A stretch of 64,000 nt of DNA from contig CBDESR010000005.1 of NCBI GenBank assembly GCA_965242615.1, positions 744,001-808,000 of the forward strand. The letters are read 5' to 3'. Each line of letters starts with the position of its first letter. The first letter of the stretch is position 1. Below the pieces are notes generated by a model. That model saw only the letters and a program-made list of their open reading frames with translations, was not told the DNA's origin and did no database searches. The position numbers and the translations under genes are program-made. Shown here piece after piece: positions 1 through 9,553 of the stretch. The DNA comes from CBDBCU01 sp965242615. Lineage in GTDB: Bacteria > Chloroflexota > Dehalococcoidia > Lucifugimonadales > UBA3495.

Positions 1-45
1 TTTCAACTTTACGATTTTTCCGTAAAGTTCTCGAGTCGGTAAAGC

Positions 46-74
46 CACCGTACCCTAAAACCAAATGGAATACC
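46..74. repeat. Isolated end of a transposon related to the 34.2-37.2 kb element
   Basis: This stretch matches the right-hand inverted repeat of the transposon at 37193-37224 over about 25 bases (shared core CACCGTACCCTAAAA) with a few substitutions. The related transposase would lie upstream, outside the window. A TAA sits just before the repeat, at 40-42, as it does at the transposase end of the complete copy. It is either the edge of another copy or a decayed end. Confidence 0.6.
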
Positions 75-87
75 CCAAATCCCCCAG

Positions 88-116
88 TTGACAACCCCCG
101 TTTTCCCTGTTATCAT
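88..116 (+). promoter_or_regulatory. Sigma-70-type promoter for the ilv-leu operon
   Basis: A perfect -35 hexamer TTGACA (88-93) is followed by 17 bases and a -10 hexamer TATCAT (111-116, 5 of 6 consensus). Transcription would start near 123, just before the T-box leader. The trp leader at 15.7 kb has a closely similar promoter. Confidence 0.75.
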
Positions 117-119
117 TCC

Positions 120-405
120 TAAAGTCTATTTATCCCGCAATGAAAGGGAGTATTAAGAGCGCTTAGCCCCCAGAGAGCCGGCGTTTGCTGCAAGCCGGCG
201 GTCCCAAGCCTCCCAACTCGCCCTGGAGCGGCCCCGCCTGAACCATTAAAGAAAGTAGGGCGCGGCGGTTAAGCCCCGTTATCGGTTCCAAAGTTGTTCC
301 CGGTCTATCCCCCGACCGGCTGCCGCCGGCGCGGGATGTCTGGGAAAAGAAGGGTGGTACCGCGGGATATTTACGCCCGTCCCTTCAGTGGGGACGGGTT
401 TTGTT
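120..405 (+). promoter_or_regulatory. T-box riboswitch leader, predicted leucine specifier
   Basis: This is a tRNA-sensing leader that controls readthrough into ilvB. Visible hallmarks are the AGAGAG element at 172-177, the T-box AGGGTGGTACCGCG at 351-364, and a terminator of CCCGTCCC (376-383) and GGGACGGG (391-398) followed by TTTTGTTTT. Aligning it to the trp leader in this window places CTC (217-219) where the trp leader has TGG, so the specifier is read as CTC (Leu). That fits genes for branched-chain and leucine synthesis. The specifier is inferred from alignment only. Confidence 0.88.
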
Positions 406-455
406 TTGCCCGACCCCCCATTAACTATCTGCCGCGGAAAACTAGAGGAAAACTG

Positions 456-2150
456 ATGGAACTGACCGGCGCGGAAATCGTTTGTGAAAGCCTGCTCCAG
501 GAAGGAGTGGAGGTTATTTTCGGCTTGCCCGGCGGCGCGGTATTGCCCTTTTACGGCGCCCTCAGCGGCTACCCCCAACTGCGCCACATCCTGGTCCGCC
601 ACGAACAGGCCGCAGCCATGGCCGCCGATGGCTACGCCCGGGCCACCGGCAAAGTCGGCGTCTGCACCGCCACCTCCGGCCCCGGCGCCACCAACCTGGC
701 TACCGGCATCGCCGGCGCAATGATGGACTCCATCCCGATGGTCGCCATCACCGGCCAGGTGCCGCGCCCCGCCATCGGCCGCGATGCCTTTCAGGAAACC
801 GACATCACCGGCATTACCCTGCCCATCACCAAGCACAATATGCTGGTTATGGAAGTCAAGGACATTGCCCCGGCGGTCAAAGAGGCTTTTTACATCGCCC
901 GCACCGGCCGGCCCGGCCCGGTGCTGCTCGACATTCCCAAGGATGTGCTGGCTGGCGACCGGATGCCCTTTGTCTGGCCCGAAAGCGTCAACCTGCCCGG
1001 CTACTATCCCCCCGGCCCGGCTGATGACCTCCAGATTTCCCAGGCTTGCGACCTGATTAACGCCGCCCGCCGTCCCATCATCCTGGCCGGCCACGGCGTC
1101 CTCATCTCCCACGCCTACCCGGAACTGAAAAAACTGGCGGAAAAAGCCCAGATACCGGTCATCACCACCCTGTTGGGCATCGGCTCTTTCCCCACCGACC
1201 ACCTGCTCCATGTCGGAATGCCCGGAATGCACGGCATGGCTTACGCCAGCTTGGCCATTGACAAAGCCGACCTGCTGGTCTCCCTGGGGATGCGCTTTGA
1301 CGACCGGGTAACCGGCCGCCTCTCCGACTTTGCCCCCAACGCCCAAGTGGTTCATGTGGACATCGACCCCTCGGAGTTTCACAAGAATGTCAAAGCCACC
1401 GTCCCGGTGTTGGGCGAACTGAAACAGGTACTCAATCAGATGCTGCCTCTGGTGGAACGGCAGACCCATACGGATTGGGTGCAGTATATTGACACCCTGC
1501 GCGCGGAACATCCCTCCCACCAAATCCGCCAGACCAACGAACTGCTGCCCCAATATGTGCTGAAACAGCTTTCCGAAGTCACCGGCGGCAACGCCATAAT
1601 CGTAACCGGCGTCGGCCAGCACCAAATGTGGGCGGCCCAGCATTACGATTTCCAGCAGCCTAACACCCTGCTGACCTCCGGCGGTTTGGGCGCCATGGGC
1701 TTCGAGGTTCCCGCCGCCCTCGGCGCCAAAGTGGGCCGCCCCGACCAGATGGTCTGGTCCATCGCCGGCGATGGCGGCTTTCAGATGACGATGTGCGACT
1801 TGGCTACCGCCGTGGAAAACAACATCGATGTCAAGTTCGCCATCCTCAACAATGGCAACTTGGGAATGGTGCGCCAGTGGCAGGACTTTTTCTATGAAAA
1901 AGACCACTTCGCCACCGTCTACTCCGGCAACCCGGACTTCGTAAAACTGGCCGAAGCCTACGGCATCGCCGGCTTGCGGGTTACTGATAAATCCCAGGTT
2001 CGCGCCACCATTCAGCAGGCAATGGAAATGCGCGGCCCGGTAGTCATAGACTTTATCGTCAAAGCCGATGAACAGGTCTATCCGATGATTCCCGCCGGGG
2101 AATCGGTCAACGAAATGATGGAGGAACCCCTCCCGGAGCGGGCGGTCTGA
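456..2150 (+). CDS. ilvB: Acetolactate (acetohydroxyacid) synthase large subunit
   Basis: Catalytic subunit that condenses two pyruvates, or pyruvate and 2-oxobutyrate, in valine, leucine and isoleucine synthesis. The 564 residues have the usual three-domain ThDP-enzyme layout. The catalytic glutamate is at about residue 50 (VRHEQAAAMAADGYA), and the ThDP/Mg motif runs from GDGGFQM near 438 to NNGNLGMV near 465. The start at 456 is chosen because the open frame continues upstream into the T-box terminator, while an AGAGGAA ribosome site lies six bases before this ATG. One base separates it from ilvN. Expression should follow charged tRNA-Leu through the leader. Confidence 0.97.
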   Translation: MELTGAEIVCESLLQEGVEVIFGLPGGAVLPFYGALSGYPQLRHILVRHEQAAAMAADGYARATGKVGVCTATSGPGATNLATGIAGAMMDSIPMVAITGQVPRPAIGRDAFQETDITGITLPITKHNMLVMEVKDIAPAVKEAFYIARTGRPGPVLLDIPKDVLAGDRMPFVWPESVNLPGYYPPGPADDLQISQACDLINAARRPIILAGHGVLISHAYPELKKLAEKAQIPVITTLLGIGSFPTDHLLHVGMPGMHGMAYASLAIDKADLLVSLGMRFDDRVTGRLSDFAPNAQVVHVDIDPSEFHKNVKATVPVLGELKQVLNQMLPLVERQTHTDWVQYIDTLRAEHPSHQIRQTNELLPQYVLKQLSEVTGGNAIIVTGVGQHQMWAAQHYDFQQPNTLLTSGGLGAMGFEVPAALGAKVGRPDQMVWSIAGDGGFQMTMCDLATAVENNIDVKFAILNNGNLGMVRQWQDFFYEKDHFATVYSGNPDFVKLAEAYGIAGLRVTDKSQVRATIQQAMEMRGPVVIDFIVKADEQVYPMIPAGESVNEMMEEPLPERAV

Positions 2151-2151
2151 A

Positions 2152-2733
2152 ATGAGCGGAAACAACGGACAGCACCACACCATTATCGCCTTGGTTCAGG
2201 ATAAGCCTGGCGTCTTGACCCGGGTCGCCGCCCTGTTCCGCCGCCGCGGTTTCAACATCTCCAGCCTGGCGGTCGGCAACAGTGAGCAAAAGGGCTTGTC
2301 CCGGATGACCTTCGATGTCGAGGGCGACCAGTACCATGTCGACCAGTGCACCAAGCAGCTCGACAAACTCATCGAAGTGGTCAAAGTCGCCAACATCTCC
2401 CGCGAGGAAATGGTCTCCCGGGAACTGGCCCTCATCAAGGTCAAAGTCACCCCGGAAACCCGCGGCGAAATCCTCGAGATGGTTCACCCCTTCCGCGGCG
2501 AAATCGTCGATGTGGGCGCAATGTCCATGGTCATCGAAGTAACCGGCAGCGGCGACAAAATCAACGCCCTGTTCGACCTCCTCGAACCCTTCGGCGTCCT
2601 CGAACTGATGCGTACCGGCCGGGTGGCTATGGTGCGCGGCAAGGCCGAGGGCCGGGTCAGCGATGACCTGGTTCTGGACTACCACGGCGACCACCTCAAA
2701 GTCAACGAAGCCTACGAAGTCGGCTCCTACTAG
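2152..2733 (+). CDS. ilvN: Acetolactate synthase small regulatory subunit
   Basis: Regulatory partner of IlvB that activates it and carries valine feedback inhibition. The 193 residues hold an N-terminal ACT domain (about 10-85, HHTIIALVQDKPGVLTRVA) and the C-terminal ACT-like domain typical of the long IlvN/IlvH form. The ATG follows the ilvB stop after a single base, implying coupled translation and balanced subunits. It ends in TAG, followed by 85 bases before ilvC. Confidence 0.96.
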   Translation: MSGNNGQHHTIIALVQDKPGVLTRVAALFRRRGFNISSLAVGNSEQKGLSRMTFDVEGDQYHVDQCTKQLDKLIEVVKVANISREEMVSRELALIKVKVTPETRGEILEMVHPFRGEIVDVGAMSMVIEVTGSGDKINALFDLLEPFGVLELMRTGRVAMVRGKAEGRVSDDLVLDYHGDHLKVNEAYEVGSY

Positions 2734-2818
2734 GGCCAGCCGCCCTTAATTCCCGATTCCGACGGAACCCGGAACTCCGACCAACCAAGTCAGACCACAA
2801 GGAAGGTAAAGTAACGAA

Positions 2819-3820
2819 ATGGTAAGTGTCTATTACGACCAGGACGCCGACCTGTCCGCCCTGAACGGCAAGACCATTGGCATCGTCGGCTACGGCAGCC
2901 AGGGCCACGCCCACGCCCTCAACCTCAAAGACAACGGCCAGCAGGTCCTCGTCGGCCTCTACCCGGAAAGCCGCAGCCGCACCGCCGCCCAGGACGCCGG
3001 CTTGTCCGTCGCCGCGGTGCCGGAAGTGGCTGCCGCCGCCGATGTGCTGATGGTGCTGATTCCCGACCATGTGCAGGGCGACACCTATCGCCAGCAGATT
3101 GCCCCCAATCTGCGCCCCGGCTCCGCCCTGATGTTCGCCCACGGTTTCAGCATTCACTACCGGGAAGTGCTGCCCCCGGACAATGTCGATGTGCTGATGG
3201 TCGCCCCCAAAGCCCCCGGCCACCGGGTACGGGAACTCTTTATCGAGGGTATCGGCGTCCCCGGCCTCCTGGCGGTGCATCAGGATGCCACCGGCAACGC
3301 CCAGTCCATCGGCTTGGCTTACGCCAAAGGCATCGGTTGCACCAAATCCGGCGTCTTGGCAACTACTTTCAAGGATGAAACCGAAACCGACCTTTTCGGG
3401 GAGCAAACCGTCCTCTGCGGCGGCGTAACCGCCCTGATTCAGACCGCCTTTGAGACCCTGGTCGAAGGCGGCTATCCCCCGGAAATGGCTTACTTCGAGT
3501 GCCTGCACGAACTCAAAATGATTGTTGACCTCATCCAGCAGGGCGGGTTCAACTATATGCGCTTCTCGGTCAGCGACACCGCCGAATACGGCGACCTGAC
3601 CCGCGGCCCCCGCGTCATCGACGAACACGTGCGGGACAATATGCGGAAAGTCTTGGCGGACATTCAGGACGGCACCTTCGCCCGGGAATGGATTGCCGAA
3701 AACGACGAAGGCCGACCCCGTTTCAACCCCTTGCGCCAAGCCGCCCGCACCAGCGAAATCCACGAAGTCGGCAAAGGCTTGCGGGCCATGATGCCCTGGA
3801 TGAACCCCCGGGAAGTTTAG
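2819..3820 (+). CDS. ilvC: Ketol-acid reductoisomerase
   Basis: Converts acetohydroxy acids to dihydroxy acids using NADPH, the second common step of branched-chain synthesis. At 333 residues it is the short class I enzyme. The Rossmann motif GYGSQGHAHALNL begins near residue 24. The C-terminal helical domain carries the metal-binding acids (DLFGEQTVLCGG, MAYFECLHELKMIVDL). An AAGGA ribosome site precedes the ATG. It is the third gene behind the T-box leader. Confidence 0.97.
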   Translation: MVSVYYDQDADLSALNGKTIGIVGYGSQGHAHALNLKDNGQQVLVGLYPESRSRTAAQDAGLSVAAVPEVAAAADVLMVLIPDHVQGDTYRQQIAPNLRPGSALMFAHGFSIHYREVLPPDNVDVLMVAPKAPGHRVRELFIEGIGVPGLLAVHQDATGNAQSIGLAYAKGIGCTKSGVLATTFKDETETDLFGEQTVLCGGVTALIQTAFETLVEGGYPPEMAYFECLHELKMIVDLIQQGGFNYMRFSVSDTAEYGDLTRGPRVIDEHVRDNMRKVLADIQDGTFAREWIAENDEGRPRFNPLRQAARTSEIHEVGKGLRAMMPWMNPREV

Positions 3821-3929
3821 GGGCAGTTTAGCCGGCCCCGCCGGCCTCCCCACGCCCCCGGATACCCACAGGTTATAAGCGCGTCCCGGCCCCTCAGCCC
3901 GGCCCGCTTAATCAGGAGGTAACAAATCT

Positions 3930-4040
3930 ATGTTTGCGGAGGTAACTTGCACGGCAGTTCACCATCGCACGCTGGTCTTGGCGGGGCTGGCTGCGGTGGA
4001 CTGCATGACCCTCCCCTCCCTTTCCCCGGTCACCGCCTAA
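3930..4040 (+). CDS. 36-codon ORF with a consensus ribosome site, possible leucine leader peptide
   Basis: A perfect AGGAGGT (3914-3920) lies nine bases before this ATG, in the 265-base gap between ilvC and leuA. The peptide ends LSPVTA and has six leucines and six valines within residues 10-34. Bases 3954-3963 and 3995-4004 can form a 10-pair stem inside the ORF (one G-T pair), suggesting that translation could alter RNA folding ahead of leuA. No terminator with a T-run was seen. It may be an attenuator peptide, a small protein, or chance; the strong ribosome site argues against chance. Confidence 0.5.
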   Translation: MFAEVTCTAVHHRTLVLAGLAAVDCMTLPSLSPVTA

Positions 4041-4084
4041 ACCCGGTCTAAACCCATCCACGAAAGGGAGCGTTAAAGGAAGTT

Positions 4085-5644
<1,560 letters not shown>

Positions 5645-5676
5645 CCCCGGCCACCCGGCCCGGCAAAGCCAAAGCA

Positions 5677-5707
5677 AAGGGGCGGATGATGGTTTCATCC
5701 GCCCCTT
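5677..5707 (+). terminator. Hairpin after leuA
   Basis: Bases 5677-5689 and 5695-5707 form a perfect 13-pair stem (AAGGGGCGGATGA and its complement) with a five-base loop. No T-run follows, so it may act as a weak terminator or a 3' stabiliser of the ilv-leu mRNA. Confidence 0.6.
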
Positions 5708-5860
5708 AACCGTCTCAATGCTCCTTGCTCTGGCCTTTCCGCGCTGGTACTGAACCAGTTTCCTTCTAGCTGCTTGCTAAAGTTCACGGAACCCGGATGC
5801 CTAATCCCCCTTCTTTAAGTTATAATCGGGGAATACTAACCCCCCGGAGGATGACCTATA

Positions 5861-6259
5861 ATGGCTGACCGCAATCAGGATTACCCGACGCAGCATATCG
5901 GCAATACCATTATGGTGGTGATGATGCAGGTGGACCCGGAGGATGAAGCCGACTTCAACCGCTGGTACGATGAGGAACATTTGCGGGAACGGCTGGAAAT
6001 CCCCGGCTATATCAGCGCCCGCCGTTTCAAGCTGCAAGAGGGGACGGACGGGATGCTCAACTTCCTGTGTATCTGGGAACTGGAGGACGCCAGCCCCCTG
6101 CACAGCGAAATGTACCAGCAGCAGCGGGCGCGAATGACGGAATTGCATCGCCGGGCCAACGCAGTAATCAAAGCCCGGGGACGGGGCATTTACCAGCAGA
6201 TTTACCCGGCAGTGGGGGCTTTTGAGGACCATTCCGGGCTGCGGTTGGAGGGGGAGTAG
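5861..6259 (+). CDS. DUF4286-like small alpha/beta-barrel protein
   Basis: A 132-residue protein of unknown function. The stretch DEADFNRWYDEEHLRERLEIPG followed by a gap and ARRFKLQ matches the dimeric ferredoxin-like (EthD/DUF4286) fold, in which NxWYxxEH is conserved. A GGAGG ribosome site (5846-5850) precedes the ATG, and a TATAAT hexamer lies at 5821-5826. It appears to be a single-gene unit between the leuA hairpin and the next promoter. Confidence 0.7.
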   Translation: MADRNQDYPTQHIGNTIMVVMMQVDPEDEADFNRWYDEEHLRERLEIPGYISARRFKLQEGTDGMLNFLCIWELEDASPLHSEMYQQQRARMTELHRRANAVIKARGRGIYQQIYPAVGAFEDHSGLRLEGE

Positions 6260-6293
6260 GGGAATATATCCAAAATTGCTATAGTCACATCTG

Positions 6294-6322
6294 TTGACAA
6301 CCTAGTTGTAAGGTGTTATCCT
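6294..6322 (+). promoter_or_regulatory. Strong promoter for the small NPNNPA protein gene
   Basis: TTGACA (6294-6299) is spaced 17 bases from TATCCT (6317-6322). The next ATG is at 6353, preceded by GAGGAGG, so the leader is about 25 bases. Confidence 0.6.
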
Positions 6323-6352
6323 TATAACATCTTATTCGAGGAGGCAACAGAC

Positions 6353-6517
6353 ATGGCAAAAAATGGCGGCAACCGGAACTCGTCCAACGACCAGCGGGCC
6401 AATACCAAGAACCCCAACAACCCGGCTCACAAGGCTGCGCAGGACAATCGGGCCAACCAGAAAAACCCGAATAACCCGGCGCGCCGCGGTTCCCAGCAGG
6501 GCAATCGGGGGCGGTAG
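6353..6517 (+). CDS. 54-residue Asn-rich basic protein with tandem KNPNNPA repeats
   Basis: The peptide contains two imperfect repeats, QRANTKNPNNPAHKA and NRANQKNPNNPARRG, and is almost entirely Asn, Gln, Arg, Lys, Gly and Pro, so it is probably unstructured and positively charged. Short proteins with a similar DNxANQxNPNNPA pattern occur in many bacteria without known function (recalled, not checked). A GAGGAGG ribosome site and consensus promoter precede it, and a strong hairpin follows. Its own promoter and terminator suggest an abundant, independently expressed product, possibly binding nucleic acid. Confidence 0.75.
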   Translation: MAKNGGNRNSSNDQRANTKNPNNPAHKAAQDNRANQKNPNNPARRGSQQGNRGR

Positions 6518-6530
6518 AGGCTCAAAACCC

Positions 6531-6570
6531 TTCGGGTGTGCCGGCGTTAACCCTAACCGGCACACCCGAA
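6531..6570. terminator. 14-pair perfect hairpin after the small gene
   Basis: Bases 6531-6544 and 6557-6570 are exact complements (TTCGGGTGTGCCGG), with a 12-base loop. No T-run follows on the plus strand, but on the minus strand the stem is followed by GGGTTTTG. It separates the small gene from the XRE gene. Confidence 0.6.
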
Positions 6571-6619
6571 ATCCTGCCGTATTGGGAAACGGCATCCATC
6601 GAAGGGAGTACCAACGGCT

Positions 6620-7321
6620 ATGCCAGTCAATCCTGGCGATTTCGATTACCGATTCTCTCCGAGTAGTTTGCTGGAGACACGGGAGCAATTGGGATTATCC
6701 CAAAGCGGCTTGGCCGGGCGACTGGGGTTGCCGGTGAACACCATTTCCCGGTGGGAGCGCGGCGATACTACTCCCGACGCCAACGCCTTGGCCGCCATCT
6801 ACTCGATTGGCGTAAAGGGGGGATTGGAGCCGGAGTTTTTCCAGAGGAGTATGAATATGACACAAAAACCGCGTCAACGGGTTGAGGCCGATTGCCTTGA
6901 AGTAATTAAGGCGACGAAGGGGAAACCCGTCAAAACCGTTGACTTGGGGAACGGTTTCAAGAAAATTTTTGGCAAGCACGGAGTCTCGCCGGAGAGCTTG
7001 GGGGTAAGTAAGAATCACCCTACCAAGAGCTTGCTGAACCTGCTGGAAAAGCAGAGCAAGATTCAGGTCAGCCAAGTACCGGGAGACCCCAGCGCGGTCA
7101 TTGTAAAGGTAGCGGGTAGTTCCGCTTCTACGGGCCAGAACCGCACGAGGTACTTTACCATCCAACGGAAAGGCGATGCCTCTTATGAACTGACCGTTGT
7201 GGGCAAAGACGGCCAAGATCATACCATGAGGCGTATCAAAAAGGGTAAGGACGGCCACTTTACCGACGAAGGCCAGTACCGCCACGCCATCGAGCAAGCG
7301 GTAGCTCAAAACAGCCGGTAG
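6620..7321 (+). CDS. XRE-family transcriptional regulator with a novel C-terminal region
   Basis: A 233-residue DNA-binding protein. Residues about 17-65 form a lambda-repressor-type helix-turn-helix (REQLGLSQSGLAGRLGL, NTISRWERGDTTPDANAL). Residues about 90-160 form a second compact region with alternating helices and a closing strand (LLNLLEKQSKIQVSQV, AVIVKV) that resembles a winged helix of the OST-HTH/LOTUS sort; this is only an impression. The basic tail contains KGKDGHF. A GAAGGGAG ribosome site lies about ten bases upstream. The target is unknown. Confidence 0.8.
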   Translation: MPVNPGDFDYRFSPSSLLETREQLGLSQSGLAGRLGLPVNTISRWERGDTTPDANALAAIYSIGVKGGLEPEFFQRSMNMTQKPRQRVEADCLEVIKATKGKPVKTVDLGNGFKKIFGKHGVSPESLGVSKNHPTKSLLNLLEKQSKIQVSQVPGDPSAVIVKVAGSSASTGQNRTRYFTIQRKGDASYELTVVGKDGQDHTMRRIKKGKDGHFTDEGQYRHAIEQAVAQNSR

Positions 7322-7348
7322 AGATTCTTACGCCTGACCGGCAAGACT

Positions 7349-7374
7349 GGGGCCGGCTTTGTGAAGCCGGCCCC
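7349..7374. terminator. Convergent terminator hairpin
   Basis: GGGGCCGGCTT (7349-7359) and its exact complement (7364-7374) enclose a TGTG loop. It lies between the convergent XRE and PrpD genes. Confidence 0.65.
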
Positions 7375-7395
7375 TAAACTTATCCCCACTTACGC

Positions 7396-8772
7396 CTATT
7401 CCTGAACCCGAGTCAGCTCTATCACTTCCCTAATGTCCGCTACCTCCTCCAGATGCCACAGCTTTTCCAGCAGGGCGGCGGCTTGGGCGGCGGGGATGAG
7501 CGGCTCGGCCAGGGAGCGGAATTTGGCTTCGACTTCGGCGTCGGTCATCGGGTTTTTGTAGTGGCCTTTGTGGTAGGGGACGGTCGCCGTGTAGCTTTGA
7601 CCGTCCCGGGTTGTTACTTCCAGTTCGCAGAGCATAGCTTCCGGGGCGCGGCGGTTGGCTTCCTCAGAAACTGCCACTTGGACCCGGTTAGTCAAGTCCA
7701 GCAGTTCCGGGCTGCGGTAATACCGTTCGTCGAAATGGTCTTGATGCACATAGCCGTAAGTCAAAGCTACCGCTGTAGTGTAAGGCATACTGTGGTCGGC
7801 GGTTTCCCGGCTTTGCGGCTGCCACTTCTCCCCATCCCCAGCCATAATGTCGATCGCCTTTTGCAGGGTGCGGATGTGCACCGCCGCAATGTCCGCAACG
7901 GCCGCCGCCGGCATCTGTTCCCGGGCTTCCAGGGCGGACTGCACCACCGTTTGGGAATACTGGCCCAAGGGGAAACGCTTGATGCTGCACTCGGCTATTT
8001 TGTAGGGCTGCCCCTCACCGCCGAAAGGCTCCAGTTGGTAGGGTTCGCCGCCGGTAACGGCGCGGATAAAGCCATGTTCCCCCTCAAAAATCGGCTCCGG
8101 CCCGGTCAAGCCTAATTGCGCCAACCGCACGGCAAAGACGGCGTTGCGGCTGGCGTTGGCGTAAGCGCAGCCCTTCCAGTGGGACAGCACGCCGCCCCGG
8201 GTCTGCCCCAAAGCAATGTTGGGCGCCAATCCCAAGTTCAACGCCTGATGGGTCTGTTCTGGATTCAATCCCAAAGCCCGGGCCGCCCCCAACACGCTGG
8301 CCACGCAGCCGTTGGTAACATGGTCGTAACCCCGGTAGCGCAGAGTGGCGGCGTCGCCCAGCCGGCAAAAGGCTTCATAGGCGGCGACGGTGGCGGTGAT
8401 GGCGCGGCGGCCGCCCAACCCGGCCAGTTCCGTAGCTGACAGAACGGCGGCGATGCTGTCGCTGGGATGTCCCGACTCCAAGCTGGTATAGCCATCGTTG
8501 TAGTCCAGATAGCGAATCATCACCCCGTTGGCAAAGGTCGCCAGTTCCGGGCTGCTGTTCTGCCCGCTGCCAAGGACCGTGCCGGCGGGATTGCCGCTGA
8601 CGGTGGCCGCTAGCTCCCGGGCGATGCGGCTGGGTTCGCTGGCATAGCCGCCCAAAGCGCAGCCGATGGTGTCAATAATCATCCGCTTGGTCAGATGGAC
8701 TACTTCGGACGGCAGGCGGCTGTAGTGCAGCGCCGGCGACCAGGAACTCATGGTTTCGGCAATAGTAGGCAT
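7396..8772 (-). CDS. MmgE/PrpD family protein
   Basis: A 458-residue member of the 2-methylcitrate dehydratase/iminodisuccinate epimerase superfamily. The N-terminal helical domain shows the usual TKRMIIDTIGCALGG, and LDYNDGY fits the family's substrate-cleft motif. The central region has HVTNGCVASVLGAARALGL, which corresponds to the family helix HxxxxxGxxgAAaAaa. It is one of three PrpD-type genes here, none near prpB or prpC, so the substrate is probably not methylcitrate. The ATG lies at the end of a continuous family match. Exact reaction unknown. Confidence 0.88.
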   Translation of the reverse strand: MPTIAETMSSWSPALHYSRLPSEVVHLTKRMIIDTIGCALGGYASEPSRIARELAATVSGNPAGTVLGSGQNSSPELATFANGVMIRYLDYNDGYTSLESGHPSDSIAAVLSATELAGLGGRRAITATVAAYEAFCRLGDAATLRYRGYDHVTNGCVASVLGAARALGLNPEQTHQALNLGLAPNIALGQTRGGVLSHWKGCAYANASRNAVFAVRLAQLGLTGPEPIFEGEHGFIRAVTGGEPYQLEPFGGEGQPYKIAECSIKRFPLGQYSQTVVQSALEAREQMPAAAVADIAAVHIRTLQKAIDIMAGDGEKWQPQSRETADHSMPYTTAVALTYGYVHQDHFDERYYRSPELLDLTNRVQVAVSEEANRRAPEAMLCELEVTTRDGQSYTATVPYHKGHYKNPMTDAEVEAKFRSLAEPLIPAAQAAALLEKLWHLEEVADIREVIELTRVQE

Positions 8773-8841
8773 AGTTTTTACTCTCCCGTAATGGATAAGA
8801 TAGACGCCGGCCGGGTTTGGCGCCGGCCGGCAAGAGTTGGC

Positions 8842-9528
8842 TTATTCGTCAGACTCGACGCCATAGACGCAGACGCCGGCCCGGGGGGAATTGACTACCG
8901 GCAGCAACATATCATGTTCGGCGGCTTCTTTGGCGGCGCAGTCGGCGCAGAGCAGCCCGTCCGCCGGTTCCCAGACCATCGGGTCGATGCGGACGGCGGC
9001 GGCCCCACAGTTGCGGCACCGCAAATCCGGCGGGTCATTCCGCGCCAGCAGTTGGATGGCAGCGGCGGTCGTTTCGCCCACGCCGACCACCCGCAAAATC
9101 AGTTCGGTGGTGGAACCGTAGTCATAATCATGGTAGAACCGCAGCCCATCGTACAGCCGCCGGCCCAGTTCCCCATCCATAGTTTGCTCCTCCGGGTCCG
9201 CCCAATCCTCATCCAGCGGGATGGCTTCGTACCGGATGCCGTCAATGATAAAGGAACTCAAATGCTCGCAGCACTCCAGCCAGATGTCCCGCAGAAAATC
9301 GTCGAGGCTTTGCAATTCCACATTGGCCGGGGCTTCCAGATGCAGCCAGTATTCGGGCTGATCCCGTCCCTCGACCACCAGATGAAAACTTTTGACGGCT
9401 GGCGCGGCCGGGGCAACGGCGGCGATGCCGGCCCGTTTCTGGCAGGTTTGCAGATGTCGGGTCATCGCCCCTTTGCCGAAGGAACGGTCGCAAAAGCGGC
9501 ACCGGCCCCGGGATGTTCGGCGTGGCAT
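8842..9528 (-). CDS. pRiA4b ORF-3-like protein with terminal zinc knuckles
   Basis: A 228-residue protein. The N-terminus has a Cys-Cys-His-Cys knuckle (CRFCDRSF, then HLQTC). The middle (about 45-160) fits the IS1096/pRiA4b ORF-3-like fold, with the characteristic FLRDIWLECCEHLSSFIIDG and DYDYGSTTELILRVVG. The C-terminus has a second zinc ribbon (CRNCG, CADC). Family members often sit in mobile or defence settings, but their function is unknown. It lies directly downstream of hepT in the same direction. Confidence 0.8.
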   Translation of the reverse strand: MPRRTSRGRCRFCDRSFGKGAMTRHLQTCQKRAGIAAVAPAAPAVKSFHLVVEGRDQPEYWLHLEAPANVELQSLDDFLRDIWLECCEHLSSFIIDGIRYEAIPLDEDWADPEEQTMDGELGRRLYDGLRFYHDYDYGSTTELILRVVGVGETTAAAIQLLARNDPPDLRCRNCGAAAVRIDPMVWEPADGLLCADCAAKEAAEHDMLLPVVNSPRAGVCVYGVESDE

Positions 9529-9553
9529 TCGGGTTCACCTCGGACTGTGCAAG

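Noticed and set aside
279..2183. A 634-codon minus-strand open frame antisense to ilvB
   Set aside because: It is a shadow of the GC-rich ilvB codons: His/Gly/Val-rich, no ribosome site, no family motif. The many similar antisense frames elsewhere were dropped for the same reason.
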